Part shown: positions 1 to 6,135 of the stretch, piece by piece | Layout of the letters: every line of letters starts with the position of its first letter | Numbering within the stretch: position 1 is the first letter of the stretch | Assembly (NCBI GenBank): GCA_003553005.1 | Contig: PUPG01000246.1 | Location: 1 to 6,590 of the forward strand | DNA length: 6,590 nucleotides | Source of the DNA: Bacteroidales bacterium | GTDB lineage: Bacteria > Bacteroidota > Bacteroidia > Bacteroidales > UBA7960 | Reading direction: 5' to 3' | The notes under the pieces: generated by a model | Seen by the model: only the letters and a program-made list of their open reading frames with translations | What the model was told of the DNA's origin: nothing | The model's database searches: none | Translations under genes and position numbers: made by a program

Positions 1-706
1 CTGCCAGCCAGTTGATGATCACGTCGTCGAAGTCATCACCGCCCAGGTGTGTGTCACCTTTGGTCGACTTAACCTCAAACACGCCATCGCCCAGCTCCAG
101 GACGGAGATGTCGAATGTTCCGCCACCAAGGTCAAAGACGGCAATACGCATGTCTTTGTCTTTTTTGTCGAGGCCGTAAGCCAGTGATGCGGCTGTGGGC
201 TCGTTGATGATGCGGCGCACATTCAACCCGGCAACCTCACCGGCCTCTTTCGTGGCTTGGCGCTGCGAGTCGTTAAAGTAGGCAGGCACGGTGATTACCG
301 CATCGCTGACCTCCTGTCCGAGGTGATCTTCCGCGGTCTTCTTCATTTTCTGAAGCACCATGGCAGAGATCTCCTGCGGTGTATACATTCTGTCATCGAT
401 CTTCACACGCGTGGTGTTGTTGTCGCCTTTTTCGATGTTGTAGGTTACCCTGTCGCGCTCCTTGGAAGCCGCATCATAGGGCATCCCCATCAGGCGTTTG
501 ATCGAATAAATTGTTTTTTCTGCGTTGATGATCGCCTGGCGCTTGGCAGGGTCACCAACCTTACGCTCTCCGTTTTCAGTGAAAGCTACGATCGATGGGG
601 TAGTGCGACGCCCTTCGCTGTTGGGGATCACAACCGGTTCGTTACCTTCCATTACTGAAACGCAGGAGTTGGTCGTACCTAAGTCAATACCAATAATTTT
701 ACCCAT
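1..706 (-). CDS. dnaK: Molecular chaperone DnaK (Hsp70), N-terminal part, truncated by window edge
   Basis: Hsp70 chaperone of the cytoplasm. It binds exposed hydrophobic peptide segments in an ATP-controlled cycle, with DnaJ as ATPase stimulator and GrpE as exchange factor. Reading from an ATG at 706-704 gives 235 uninterrupted residues to the left edge, all within the nucleotide-binding domain. Visible motifs are the phosphate-1 loop [10 protein letters not shown] (residues 6-15), the catalytic lysine K70 in [21 protein letters not shown] (140-152), the [12 protein letters not shown] segment (167-178), the phosphate-2 motif DLGGGTFD (192-199, with T197 matching the E. coli autophosphorylated threonine T199) and GGDDFD (222-227). 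The substrate-binding domain and lid, roughly 400 residues, must lie outside the window. The start is set by the conserved [10 protein letters not shown] beginning. No grpE or dnaJ directly precedes it; the upstream gene on the same strand is an outer-membrane receptor, so dnaK probably has its own promoter. Identification is certain. Confidence 0.98.
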   Translation of the reverse strand, partial: MGKIIGIDLGTTNSCVSVMEGNEPVVIPNSEGRRTTPSIVAFTENGERKVGDPAKRQAIINAEKTIYSIKRLMGMPYDAASKERDRVTYNIEKGDNNTTRVKIDDRMYTPQEISAMVLQKMKKTAEDHLGQEVSDAVITVPAYFNDSQRQATKEAGEVAGLNVRRIINEPTAASLAYGLDKKDKDMRIAVFDLGGGTFDISVLELGDGVFEVKSTKGDTHLGGDDFDDVIINWLA

Positions 707-747
707 TGTGTATGTGTTTTTGATTTTCGTTTCTGATTAATTTCCGG

Positions 748-773
748 CAAAGGTGATTCAATGATTATGCCAA
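748..773 (-). promoter_or_regulatory. Candidate dnaK promoter (Bacteroidota type)
   Basis: Read on the minus strand, CACCTTTG (755-748) matches the Bacteroidota -7 box TAnnTTTG except at the first base. It sits about 40 bases before the dnaK ATG. The only TTG nearby (773-770) is 14 to 15 bases upstream, closer than the usual spacing of about 19 to 21, so the -33 part is weak. The stretch before the ATG is A-rich with no Shine-Dalgarno sequence, which is usual for this phylum. The -7 box and the bases after it closely resemble the same region of the receptor gene at 3340-3357. Confidence 0.35.
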
Positions 774-836
774 TACCTGTTCAAGCCTGTTTTTTGAAAT
801 TATGGCACCTGATTGGGGGGCAGAGCGGCTTGCTGG

Positions 837-852
837 TGTCAGGAAGGTGACA
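837..852. repeat. Inverted repeat TGTCA-N6-TGACA between receptor gene and dnaK
   Basis: This is a perfect 5-base inverted repeat with a 6-base spacer. It lies 14 bases beyond the receptor stop codon (868-866) and about 130 bases upstream of the dnaK start. It has no T-tract in the minus direction, so it is not a typical intrinsic terminator. It could be an operator-like site for dnaK, a weak 3' hairpin of the receptor transcript, or chance. Confidence 0.35.
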
Positions 853-865
853 AAAAGGCAGGGTG

Positions 866-3310
866 CTAAAACCTGGCAATCAACTTCAGGTTGACCAGGC
901 GGGAAGTCAGGTAATTGGGGATGGCAAACATTTGGTTTTCCACGTCCTTAATCCAGGAATAAGATATGGTATTGCTGATCTCCAGCAAGTTAAACACTTC
1001 GGCCGTGAGCCACATGCTATCGAAATGCCGGAGGGGGCTTCCGGCAGAGAACTGGCTTTCTTCCCCGATCAATTGCTTGGAGAAGCCAATGTCGACCCTT
1101 TGGTAGGACGGCATGCGTCCATAGGTGACATTCATGTCCTCCCCGGGCGCCCAGAAGGGGAGTCCGGAACTGTAAAAGAAGCCCAGTTGCACCTGGTAGC
1201 TTGGGTTCCTGGGCAGAAAGTCCTGGAAAAACATGCTGAAATTAAACCGCTGATCTGTTGGTCGCGGAATGTGTCCGGCTGGCTCCTCCTCACCATCCAT
1301 GTTGACGACATAGGCGCCTTCGATATGTTCGCGGGTCTGCATCACCGAAAGCGACGCCCAGGAATCGATGCCTGGCACAAACTCTCCGTGGATCTTCATG
1401 TCCAGTCCGGCTGCATAGCCTTCGGAGATGTTGTCGGCATAATACCTGATGCGTACGTTGTCGAGCTGATAGGGGATGAGGTCGTTCAGGAATTTGTAAT
1501 ATACCTCGGTCGTGTATTTGAAGGGCCGCTCCCAGGCTGTGAAGTGATAGGAAGATCCCAGCACCAGGTGGATGGATTCCTGTGCCCGGATCCCCTCATT
1601 CAGCTGGCCTTGCATGTCCCGGAGCTCACGGTAGAATGGCGGTTGGTGAAAATACCCGGCCGAAGCCCGGAATGTCCACCTTTCTGCCCACTCTGGTTTG
1701 TACAGCATAGTGGATCGTGGGCTAAAGACCAGTTGCTCGTTGAAATCCCAGTAATTGGCCCGCAAACCTCCTGTCAGGGCGAACCGGCCATGGGGGCGGG
1801 TAAACTCCCAGGTGTTCTGCAGAAAACCTGACAGGCGGTTCGACTGCATGCTGATCTGTGTATTCAGGGTGTCCTGCAGGTGGATGGCGTGATCAGGCTG
1901 TTGTGGCAGGGAGAAACCGGCAGAATCGATCAGGGTCCATTCATTCAGCCGGTCATAGATGTCTTCGTGCTGAAATTTAACGCCCCAGCGCAGCTCGTGG
2001 TTGTCGACCTGCCAGCGACCTTTGGTTTCCGCATTCCACACCTGGGCGTTGAGGTAATTCCGGGCATGATTTAAGAAGCTGCCCACCCCCAGGGGCTCCC
2101 CGGTAGGTTGTCCAAAGTCATCCTGTCCCATGTCTGTTTCGACCCTTTGCAGCCAGTATTGGCCAAGCACGTCAAAATTCTCCCGTTCATCCGACTGGAA
2201 AAAACTGCTGGTCAGCTGCAGTGAAAAGTCGGCATGGGGCTCAAAATCCAGCGACAGGGCGCCCGTGGTGGTAGTGAACCGGTTGGTTTCCTGTCCGTCG
2301 AAGAATACCGTAAACTCCCGCACATCCGTGATGGTTCCGAACCTGGTGCGCTGGACCTCCGGCTCAAACTGGTAGTTGTTGTCGTTAAAGTTGCCCAGGA
2401 AGCTCAGGGTCAGGTCGTCGGATAAGCGGTAGCGCAGCAGGGCCTGGATGTCGGAGAAGGATGGGCTGTAGTCTCCCTGGGTGTCGAGTGTACCAAGCAG
2501 GTATTGGTTGGACTTGTAACGCACCCCCACCAGGTAAGAAAATCGCCTGTTTTCGGAGATGCCTTCCAGGTGGACTGACCCCTCAAGGAGGCTCAGCGAG
2601 AAAGAGCCGGCGAAAGCATCCGGTTCCTTGTACCGGATATCCAGCACGGATGCCATTTTGTCCCCGTACTGTGCATTGAAGCCACCTGCAGAGAAACTGA
2701 TCTCGGCAACCATGTCCGGGTTAAGAAAACTCAGGCCTTCCTGTTGGCCTGATCTGACCAGGAAGGGTCTGTATATTTCTATCCCATTCACATAGATGAG
2801 GTTTTCGTCGTAGCTGCCCCCCCTTACCGAATACTGGGCGGAAAGTTCCGATGCGGTAGCCACTCCTGGCAGGGTCTGGATCAGGCGTTCTACGCTGGCG
2901 CTGGGACCCGGCAGGGAAGAAGTAAGGCGGGGGTCGATCCGGGTGACGTCGGTGCTCAGCACCTGGCGGTCCCTGACCTCCACGTCGGGCAGGGCGGTGA
3001 CCAGGGGTTCCAGGGTGATGGTGACCTCTTTTTCCTGGCCAGGTTCCAGCTTGACGGGAAGCTCCTCGGGTTTGAATCCAAGGTGGGATACCACGATGGT
3101 CAGCTCTTCGCCGGCCGGAATGCGCAACTCAAAAAAGCCGTGCTCATCGGTGGTGGTACCCACGCGTATTTCATGTATAGCAATGTTCACAAACTGCATC
3201 GGCTCGCCCTGGCTGTCTTTCAGGTGACCTGTGATGCGGGCTTCCCCGGCCCAGGAGTGAAGGGAAAGAAATAGCAGGGGAATGCATAGTAAGTGATAGA
3301 TGCGGTTCAC
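866..3310 (-). CDS. TonB-dependent outer-membrane receptor with N-terminal carboxypeptidase-regulatory-like domain
   Basis: Predicted outer-membrane beta-barrel that imports a bound ligand using TonB-ExbBD energy; the ligand cannot be told from sequence. The 814-residue protein starts with a signal peptide (residues 1-21, hydrophobic core LLCIPLLFLSL, cleavage likely after SWA). A carboxypeptidase-regulatory-like beta-sandwich follows at about 25-105, with the turn VGTTTDEHGFFEL at 50-62. The plug domain spans about 124-230 and contains QYSVRGGSYDENLIYVNG at 159-176 and GGFNAQYGDKMASVLDI at about 209-225. The rest is barrel, rich in alternating aromatic strands and ending in the typical C-terminal Phe (LKLIARF). 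The start codon is GTG at 3310-3308: there is no in-frame ATG in the upstream intergenic region, and this start gives a proper signal peptide. No SusD-like lipoprotein lies beside it and the plug is not the SusC type, so it is an orphan receptor rather than a glycan-utilisation pair. The stop is TAG at 868-866. Confidence 0.93.
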   Translation of the reverse strand: MNRIYHLLCIPLLFLSLHSWAGEARITGHLKDSQGEPMQFVNIAIHEIRVGTTTDEHGFFELRIPAGEELTIVVSHLGFKPEELPVKLEPGQEKEVTITLEPLVTALPDVEVRDRQVLSTDVTRIDPRLTSSLPGPSASVERLIQTLPGVATASELSAQYSVRGGSYDENLIYVNGIEIYRPFLVRSGQQEGLSFLNPDMVAEISFSAGGFNAQYGDKMASVLDIRYKEPDAFAGSFSLSLLEGSVHLEGISENRRFSYLVGVRYKSNQYLLGTLDTQGDYSPSFSDIQALLRYRLSDDLTLSFLGNFNDNNYQFEPEVQRTRFGTITDVREFTVFFDGQETNRFTTTTGALSLDFEPHADFSLQLTSSFFQSDERENFDVLGQYWLQRVETDMGQDDFGQPTGEPLGVGSFLNHARNYLNAQVWNAETKGRWQVDNHELRWGVKFQHEDIYDRLNEWTLIDSAGFSLPQQPDHAIHLQDTLNTQISMQSNRLSGFLQNTWEFTRPHGRFALTGGLRANYWDFNEQLVFSPRSTMLYKPEWAERWTFRASAGYFHQPPFYRELRDMQGQLNEGIRAQESIHLVLGSSYHFTAWERPFKYTTEVYYKFLNDLIPYQLDNVRIRYYADNISEGYAAGLDMKIHGEFVPGIDSWASLSVMQTREHIEGAYVVNMDGEEEPAGHIPRPTDQRFNFSMFFQDFLPRNPSYQVQLGFFYSSGLPFWAPGEDMNVTYGRMPSYQRVDIGFSKQLIGEESQFSAGSPLRHFDSMWLTAEVFNLLEISNTISYSWIKDVENQMFAIPNYLTSRLVNLKLIARF

Positions 3311-3349
3311 GGGGCGTCAATAATCTTTTGGTCAACTTGTATTTTCCGG

Positions 3350-3384
3350 CAAAGATGCTGAATTAAATTCAGATGGACTACAAA
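3350..3384 (-). promoter_or_regulatory. Candidate promoter of the TonB-dependent receptor gene
   Basis: On the minus strand, CATCTTTG (3357-3350) fits the Bacteroidota -7 box TAnnTTTG at all but the first base. TTTG (3384-3381) lies 23 bases upstream as a possible -33 element, slightly wider than usual. The predicted transcript would start about 35 bases before the GTG codon. A perfect palindrome fills part of the spacer (see the separate entry). This is a pattern match only. Confidence 0.4.
3358..3372. promoter_or_regulatory. 15-base perfect palindrome in the receptor promoter spacer, possible operator
   Basis: CTGAATT-A-AATTCAG is a perfect inverted repeat of two 7-base arms around one central base. 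It directly abuts the putative -7 box of the receptor gene and lies between it and the putative -33 element. That position would suit a repressor site. Outer-membrane receptors are often regulated by metal or nutrient supply in general, but no regulator is encoded in the window and the motif is not one I can assign to a named family. Confidence 0.4.
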
Positions 3385-3420
3385 GGATAACAACATGCCG
3401 GGAAAAATATTGCCCGGTGG

Positions 3421-4080
3421 TTAATCATCCCGGCGAAATCTGCCGTCTCTCCATGCCTGGATGAATTCAGCCCAGGCAAAGGGGTTAAACAGCCGGATGG
3501 GTGGCGACTGCCCGGCATAGTACATCCTGTCGGAGTGTTGCTGCACATGCGCCCTAAAGTTCATGGAGCCATCCATGGGCATGTTCTCGAATCGTTCGCG
3601 CATCTCCGCATGCGCGAGATTGCGCATGGCCCTGTCGTAATCGTCGGAAGGTACATCTGTGTGGATGAAAGCATGTCTGAACTGCTGCCTGGTTGGCCAG
3701 GGGTAGACCACGGTTTCGGCCAGGTGTATGGTGTCCCGTGTCATCATCTGTACGGCGGAATAGCGCGACTTGGTCAGGGTGTCGGGGACGGTATAATACG
3801 CATCCAGGTAGCCTACAGACGAAAAACGCAGGGTATCGTCCTGGAAGACCGGGATGGAAAAGAATCCGTAGTGGTCGGTCGTCGTGCCGCGCCCCGTGTT
3901 TTTGACCCATACCGATGCATGCGGCAGGGGCTTCAGGCTGTCGCCGGTTAGCAGCAGCCCGGTAAACTGAACCACTCTGCGCGATTGGCGCTCCTGGCCC
4001 GAACCGGTCTCAGCCATCAGCAAAGCCAGCATAATCACTGCGGATCCGAGAATGAACAGCCGGTAAAAACCTTTTCTCAT
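3421..4080 (-). CDS. Exported carboxypeptidase-regulatory-like domain protein, function unknown
   Basis: A 219-residue protein with an N-terminal signal peptide (hydrophobic run FILGSAVIMLALLMA at residues 9-23, cleavage likely near GSGQ at 26-29) and no lipobox cysteine. It should act in the periplasm or at the outer membrane. Residues about 37-115 form a carboxypeptidase-regulatory-like beta-sandwich with the turn GRGTTTDHYGFFSI (63-76) and FSSVGY (86-91). After this come a conserved-looking segment VVYPWPTRQQF (124-134), a charged helical stretch, and a C-terminal motif GQSPPIRLFNPFAWAEFI (190-207). Proteins of this layout are, to my knowledge, common in Bacteroidota and have no established function. 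The gene ends 110 bases before the receptor gene on the same strand, and the two share the turn GTTTD-x-x-GFF. That makes a functional link possible but not shown. The start ATG at 4080-4078 follows a promoter-like sequence, and the stop is TAA at 3423-3421. Confidence 0.85.
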   Translation of the reverse strand: MRKGFYRLFILGSAVIMLALLMAETGSGQERQSRRVVQFTGLLLTGDSLKPLPHASVWVKNTGRGTTTDHYGFFSIPVFQDDTLRFSSVGYLDAYYTVPDTLTKSRYSAVQMMTRDTIHLAETVVYPWPTRQQFRHAFIHTDVPSDDYDRAMRNLAHAEMRERFENMPMDGSMNFRAHVQQHSDRMYYAGQSPPIRLFNPFAWAEFIQAWRDGRFRRDD

Positions 4081-4112
4081 GCTTCAAGCCCTGTGTTTAA
4101 ACGTGTAAGGTA

Positions 4113-4144
4113 TAAAGATAAAAAGAATCACTGAATTTGGAAAA
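4113..4144 (-). promoter_or_regulatory. Candidate promoter of the exported regulatory-domain protein gene
   Basis: On the minus strand TATCTTTA (4120-4113) matches the Bacteroidota -7 box TAnnTTTG at all but the last base. TTTT (4144-4141) lies exactly 20 bases upstream at the position of the -33 element. Transcription would start about 25 bases before the ATG at 4080. Because a strong terminator separates this gene from rpmB, it needs its own promoter. Confidence 0.4.
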
Positions 4145-4208
4145 CTTCCCTGGCCATGGCCGCCGATCTTATCATTCTTTAACATCTTCTGTTAGCCCTG
4201 ACGGCAAT

Positions 4209-4243
4209 AAAAAAAGCTGCTGCATAGGCATGCAACAGCTTTT
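4209..4243 (-). terminator. Rho-independent terminator of rpmB
   Basis: In the minus direction, the arm AAAAGCTGTTGCAT (4243-4230), a 4-base loop (4229-4226) and the arm ATGCAGCAGCTTTT (4225-4212) form a 14-pair stem with a single G-U wobble. It runs into seven consecutive T residues (4215-4209). It begins 20 bases after the rpmB stop codon. The near symmetry and the T-run on the plus strand mean it could also stop transcription from the other side, though no plus-strand gene ends here. Confidence 0.93.
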
Positions 4244-4263
4244 ATTCCCAAAACCAGTAAAAT

Positions 4264-4500
4264 TTATTTGATATATCCCTTTGAACGGGCTTCTTTCAGG
4301 CAGGCATAAATGCCTTTCTTGTTGATGTTGCGTATCCCTTTGGTTGATACCTTCAGGGTGATCCAGCGATTCTCCTCAGGCACAAAAAACTTTTTCGTCT
4401 GTATGTTGGGATAAAACCAGCGGTTGGTCTTAATGTTTGAATGCGACACGCGATGTCCTGTAATCGGTCGTTTCCCTGTGATTTGGCAAATACGTGACAT
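4264..4500 (-). CDS. rpmB: 50S ribosomal protein L28
   Basis: Structural protein of the large ribosomal subunit. The 78-residue product begins [12 protein letters not shown] and contains [13 protein letters not shown] (residues 15-27), [21 protein letters not shown] (about 43-63, the conserved L28 core) and a basic C-terminus ending SKGYIK. It lacks the paired CxxC motifs of zinc-binding L28 forms: only C5 and one cysteine late in the chain are present. Length and ending resemble those of the phylum. The gene has its own promoter-like site upstream and an intrinsic terminator downstream, so it appears to be transcribed alone. In many Bacteroidota genomes rpmB is followed by rpmG (L33) and a small DUF4295 gene. 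Neither is present here: the next gene is an unrelated exported protein. The start ATG at 4500-4498 is fixed by the conserved N-terminus. There is no Shine-Dalgarno sequence, only an A-rich leader. Confidence 0.97.
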   Translation of the reverse strand: MSRICQITGKRPITGHRVSHSNIKTNRWFYPNIQTKKFFVPEENRWITLKVSTKGIRNINKKGIYACLKEARSKGYIK

Positions 4501-4551
4501 GGGTATATGTGTTTTTGCGATTATGGATTAGGTCTTTTCTTAAAAGGAGTG

Positions 4552-4582
4552 CAAATTACGTTATTTTTTTTCTTATGTGCAA
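4552..4582 (-). promoter_or_regulatory. Candidate rpmB promoter
   Basis: On the minus strand TTG (4582-4580) is followed after 20 bases by GTAATTTG (4559-4552), close to the Bacteroidota TTG / TAnnTTTG arrangement. The spacer is very A-rich. The predicted leader is about 45 bases. It occupies the left half of the 164-base divergent region shared with the J-domain protein gene. Confidence 0.5.
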
Positions 4583-4610
4583 GTCTTTTTTTGAATAAAC
4601 CGGGTTTTGA

Positions 4611-4642
4611 TTTGATTTTCATGGCACTTTTGTGTAAATTCG
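4611..4642 (+). promoter_or_regulatory. Candidate promoter of the J-domain protein gene
   Basis: TTTG (4611-4614) and TAAATTCG (4635-4642) are separated by 20 bases. The latter differs from TAnnTTTG at one informative base. The start point would lie roughly 15 bases before the ATG at 4665, a short leader without a Shine-Dalgarno sequence. An alternative -7-like string, CACTTTTG at 4626-4633, overlaps the spacer but has no well-placed -33 partner. Confidence 0.35.
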
Positions 4643-4664
4643 GTTGCTGATGAGCTGATGCCTT

Positions 4665-5192
4665 ATGAACTATTATGACATTCTGGGGGTGGACAAACAT
4701 GCGGATGAGGCCCGCATCAAACGTGCTTTCCGGATGCGTGCCAAGCAATTGCATCCCGATGTGAACCGGGGGGCGCGTGCCAAGAAGGACTTTCAGCTGG
4801 TGAATGAGGCCTACCAGGTGTTAAGTGATGACAATAAAAGGCGTGTATACGACATGCGGCTGGCCCGGGGCACCCATGGCCAGCGGGTCTATTACCGGCC
4901 GGGCGGTGCTGCCGCGCAACGGAGTCATGCATACGCCGCTTATCGCACCTATGCCTATCGCTACCGGCAGTCAGCCAATCAAGGGAAACCCGCCTGGGTG
5001 GTGCGGGTTGTCGACCAGGTGTTGTTTCTGTTTATGTTGCTTGCCGGACTGACTGCCCTTTTTTACGGCTTATACAGGGCCCTGGTGGAACCGGATGAAG
5101 AATTTAATCCTTACCTGGCCATCACCTTCGGGGTGTTTTTTACCGTGCTCTTCCTGGTGGGCTGGCATGTAAAGCAGAAAGACCGCGATTAG
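4665..5192 (+). CDS. Membrane-anchored J-domain (DnaJ-like) protein
   Basis: Predicted Hsp70 co-chaperone tethered to the inner membrane. Residues 1-65 form a complete J-domain: MNYYDILGVDKHADEARIKRAF, the essential HPD loop at H30-P31-D32, then the KDFQLVNEAYQVLSD helix (41-55) and KRRVYDMR (58-65). It has no Gly/Phe region, no CxxCxGxG zinc repeats and no DnaJ C-terminal substrate domain, so it is a class C J-protein and not DnaJ itself. Residues 66-110 are a basic Tyr/Arg/Ala-rich linker (AYAAYRTYAYRYRQ, 89-102). Two membrane segments follow, about 114-137 and 149-168, with a short tail KQKDRD. Both ends should face the cytoplasm, placing the HPD loop where DnaK can reach it. The gene is divergent from rpmB and ends 10 bases from the convergent transporter gene. 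Its substrate is unknown; it would stimulate an Hsp70 ATPase at the membrane. The start is fixed by the J-domain, which begins at the first residue. Confidence 0.93.
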   Translation: MNYYDILGVDKHADEARIKRAFRMRAKQLHPDVNRGARAKKDFQLVNEAYQVLSDDNKRRVYDMRLARGTHGQRVYYRPGGAAAQRSHAYAAYRTYAYRYRQSANQGKPAWVVRVVDQVLFLFMLLAGLTALFYGLYRALVEPDEEFNPYLAITFGVFFTVLFLVGWHVKQKDRD

Positions 5193-5202
5193 GTTTTTTC
5201 CG

Positions 5203-6135
5203 TCATTTTTTCCTGCTCCAGCGCATAAATCCGGCAATGATTCCAAATCCTGCCAGCATACAAAGGAGTACTGCTCCCAGCATTGGGTCTTTGCCGTAGA
5301 TTTCTGCGTATTCTCCGGGCAGAATGTTTTTTTCCACGAGCGGCACGATGTCCCCCGCGCTGCTGATCCTGGTTTCGAGCACTTCTTTCCAGGGCCAGAG
5401 CTTATTCAGGGAGCCAATCATAAAGCCGGTGAGCAAGGCAAGTGTGGTGTTCGGGTGCTTCTTCAGCAGCCAGCCGATTACGTGCGAGAAGGCGATGACA
5501 CCAGCCACGCCCCCGATGCCGAATGTGAAAAGCACGACCAGGTTCAGCTCATTGACGGCCTGTAGCATGTACTCATACTTGCCCAGCAGGATCAGCAGGA
5601 AGGCGCCGGATATGCCTGGCAGGATCAGTGCGCAGAAGGCAATGCTTCCCGAGAGAAATACATACCAAAGGTATTCAGGGCCCGTGGAAGGGGTGGCCAG
5701 GGTGATGTACCAGGCCAGCACTGTGCCGGCCAGGAGCGAAATCAGGGGGGATGTGTGCCATCTCTCCACTTTTTTGCCTACGAACAAAGCGCTCCCGGCA
5801 ATCAGTCCGAAGAAGAATGCCCACACCAGCATGGCATGGTGGTCAAAAAGCCAGGATAGCAGGCGCGCCAGGGAGAAGATGCTGATCAGGATGCCGCCAA
5901 CCACGGTGACCAGGAAGTTGCCGTTGACCTGTTTCCAGGCGGCAGCCAGTCCTTCACGAAACAGTGTTTTGATCAGGCCTCCATGGATGGACCTGATACT
6001 CAGGATAAGCTCCTCATAGATTCCGGTGATCAGGGCAATGGTGCCCCCTGACACTCCGGGAACCACATCTACGGCTCCCATCGCCATCCCCCGGAATAAC
6101 AACAACACTTGACCAACCCAGTTTCTCTCCTTCAT
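5203..6135 (-). CDS. DUF368 family membrane protein, PopT-type polyprenyl-phosphate transporter
   Basis: Polytopic inner-membrane protein of the DUF368 family. Some members (PopT) have been shown to return undecaprenyl phosphate, the lipid carrier for cell-wall and surface-polymer synthesis, from the outer to the inner leaflet. From the ATG at 6135 the product has 310 residues, near the usual family length. The signature DVVPGVSGGTIA lies at 23-34 and its second copy ILPGISGAFLLIL at 171-183. These two Pro-Gly re-entrant motifs reflect the inverted internal repeat of the family. About eight to nine hydrophobic segments are visible, and the tail is basic (RWSRKK). A GTG at 6168 would add 11 residues (MPVSFQNLVRH). 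I prefer the ATG because family members usually begin shortly before the first RGMAMGAxDVVPG segment. The gene follows the ComA-like gene on the same strand with a 41- or 74-base gap and no clear promoter, suggesting cotranscription. The stop is TGA at 5205-5203. The specific lipid is inferred from the family. Confidence 0.92.
   Translation of the reverse strand: MKERNWVGQVLLLFRGMAMGAVDVVPGVSGGTIALITGIYEELILSIRSIHGGLIKTLFREGLAAAWKQVNGNFLVTVVGGILISIFSLARLLSWLFDHHAMLVWAFFFGLIAGSALFVGKKVERWHTSPLISLLAGTVLAWYITLATPSTGPEYLWYVFLSGSIAFCALILPGISGAFLLILLGKYEYMLQAVNELNLVVLFTFGIGGVAGVIAFSHVIGWLLKKHPNTTLALLTGFMIGSLNKLWPWKEVLETRISSAGDIVPLVEKNILPGEYAEIYGKDPMLGAVLLCMLAGFGIIAGFMRWSRKK

Noticed and set aside
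257..658. A 133-residue plus-strand open frame opposite dnaK
   Set aside because: It is antisense to the highly conserved DnaK nucleotide-binding domain, which explains the codon pattern. No domain or translation signal is visible.
863..1831. A 322-residue plus-strand open frame within the receptor gene
   Set aside because: It lies wholly antisense to the receptor's barrel, whose protein has clear family motifs and a proper C-terminus. The plus-strand translation shows no recognisable domain, and long antisense frames are common opposite GC-balanced genes.
866..3310. A SusC/SusD-type glycan utilisation locus
   Set aside because: No SusD-like lipoprotein, glycoside hydrolase or sensor gene is present, and the plug sequence is not of the SusC type.
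3398..3417. Hairpin CCGGG-N10-CCCGG just after the exported-protein stop codon
   Set aside because: The stem is only five pairs with a 10-base loop and no T-tract follows in the minus direction. It is too weak to call a terminator, though it may stabilise the 3' end.
3535..3951. Plus- and minus-strand open frames inside the exported regulatory-domain gene
   Set aside because: The 219-residue minus frame has a signal peptide and recognisable domain turns. The others are shadows without coherent features.
4521..4754. A 77-residue minus-strand frame across the divergent rpmB / J-protein region
   Set aside because: It overlaps the promoter region and the start of the J-domain gene, and its lysine-rich translation follows from the A/T-rich DNA. 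No homology is recognisable.
5190..5205. Possible bidirectional terminator in the 10-base gap between the convergent genes
   Set aside because: There is a T-run (5194-5199) after the J-protein stop codon, but no stem precedes it, and nothing suitable is seen on the other strand.
5324..6019. A 231-residue plus-strand open frame opposite the DUF368 gene
   Set aside because: It is antisense to a clear membrane transporter with both family signature motifs. The Ser/Pro/Arg-rich translation is typical of a shadow of hydrophobic coding sequence.
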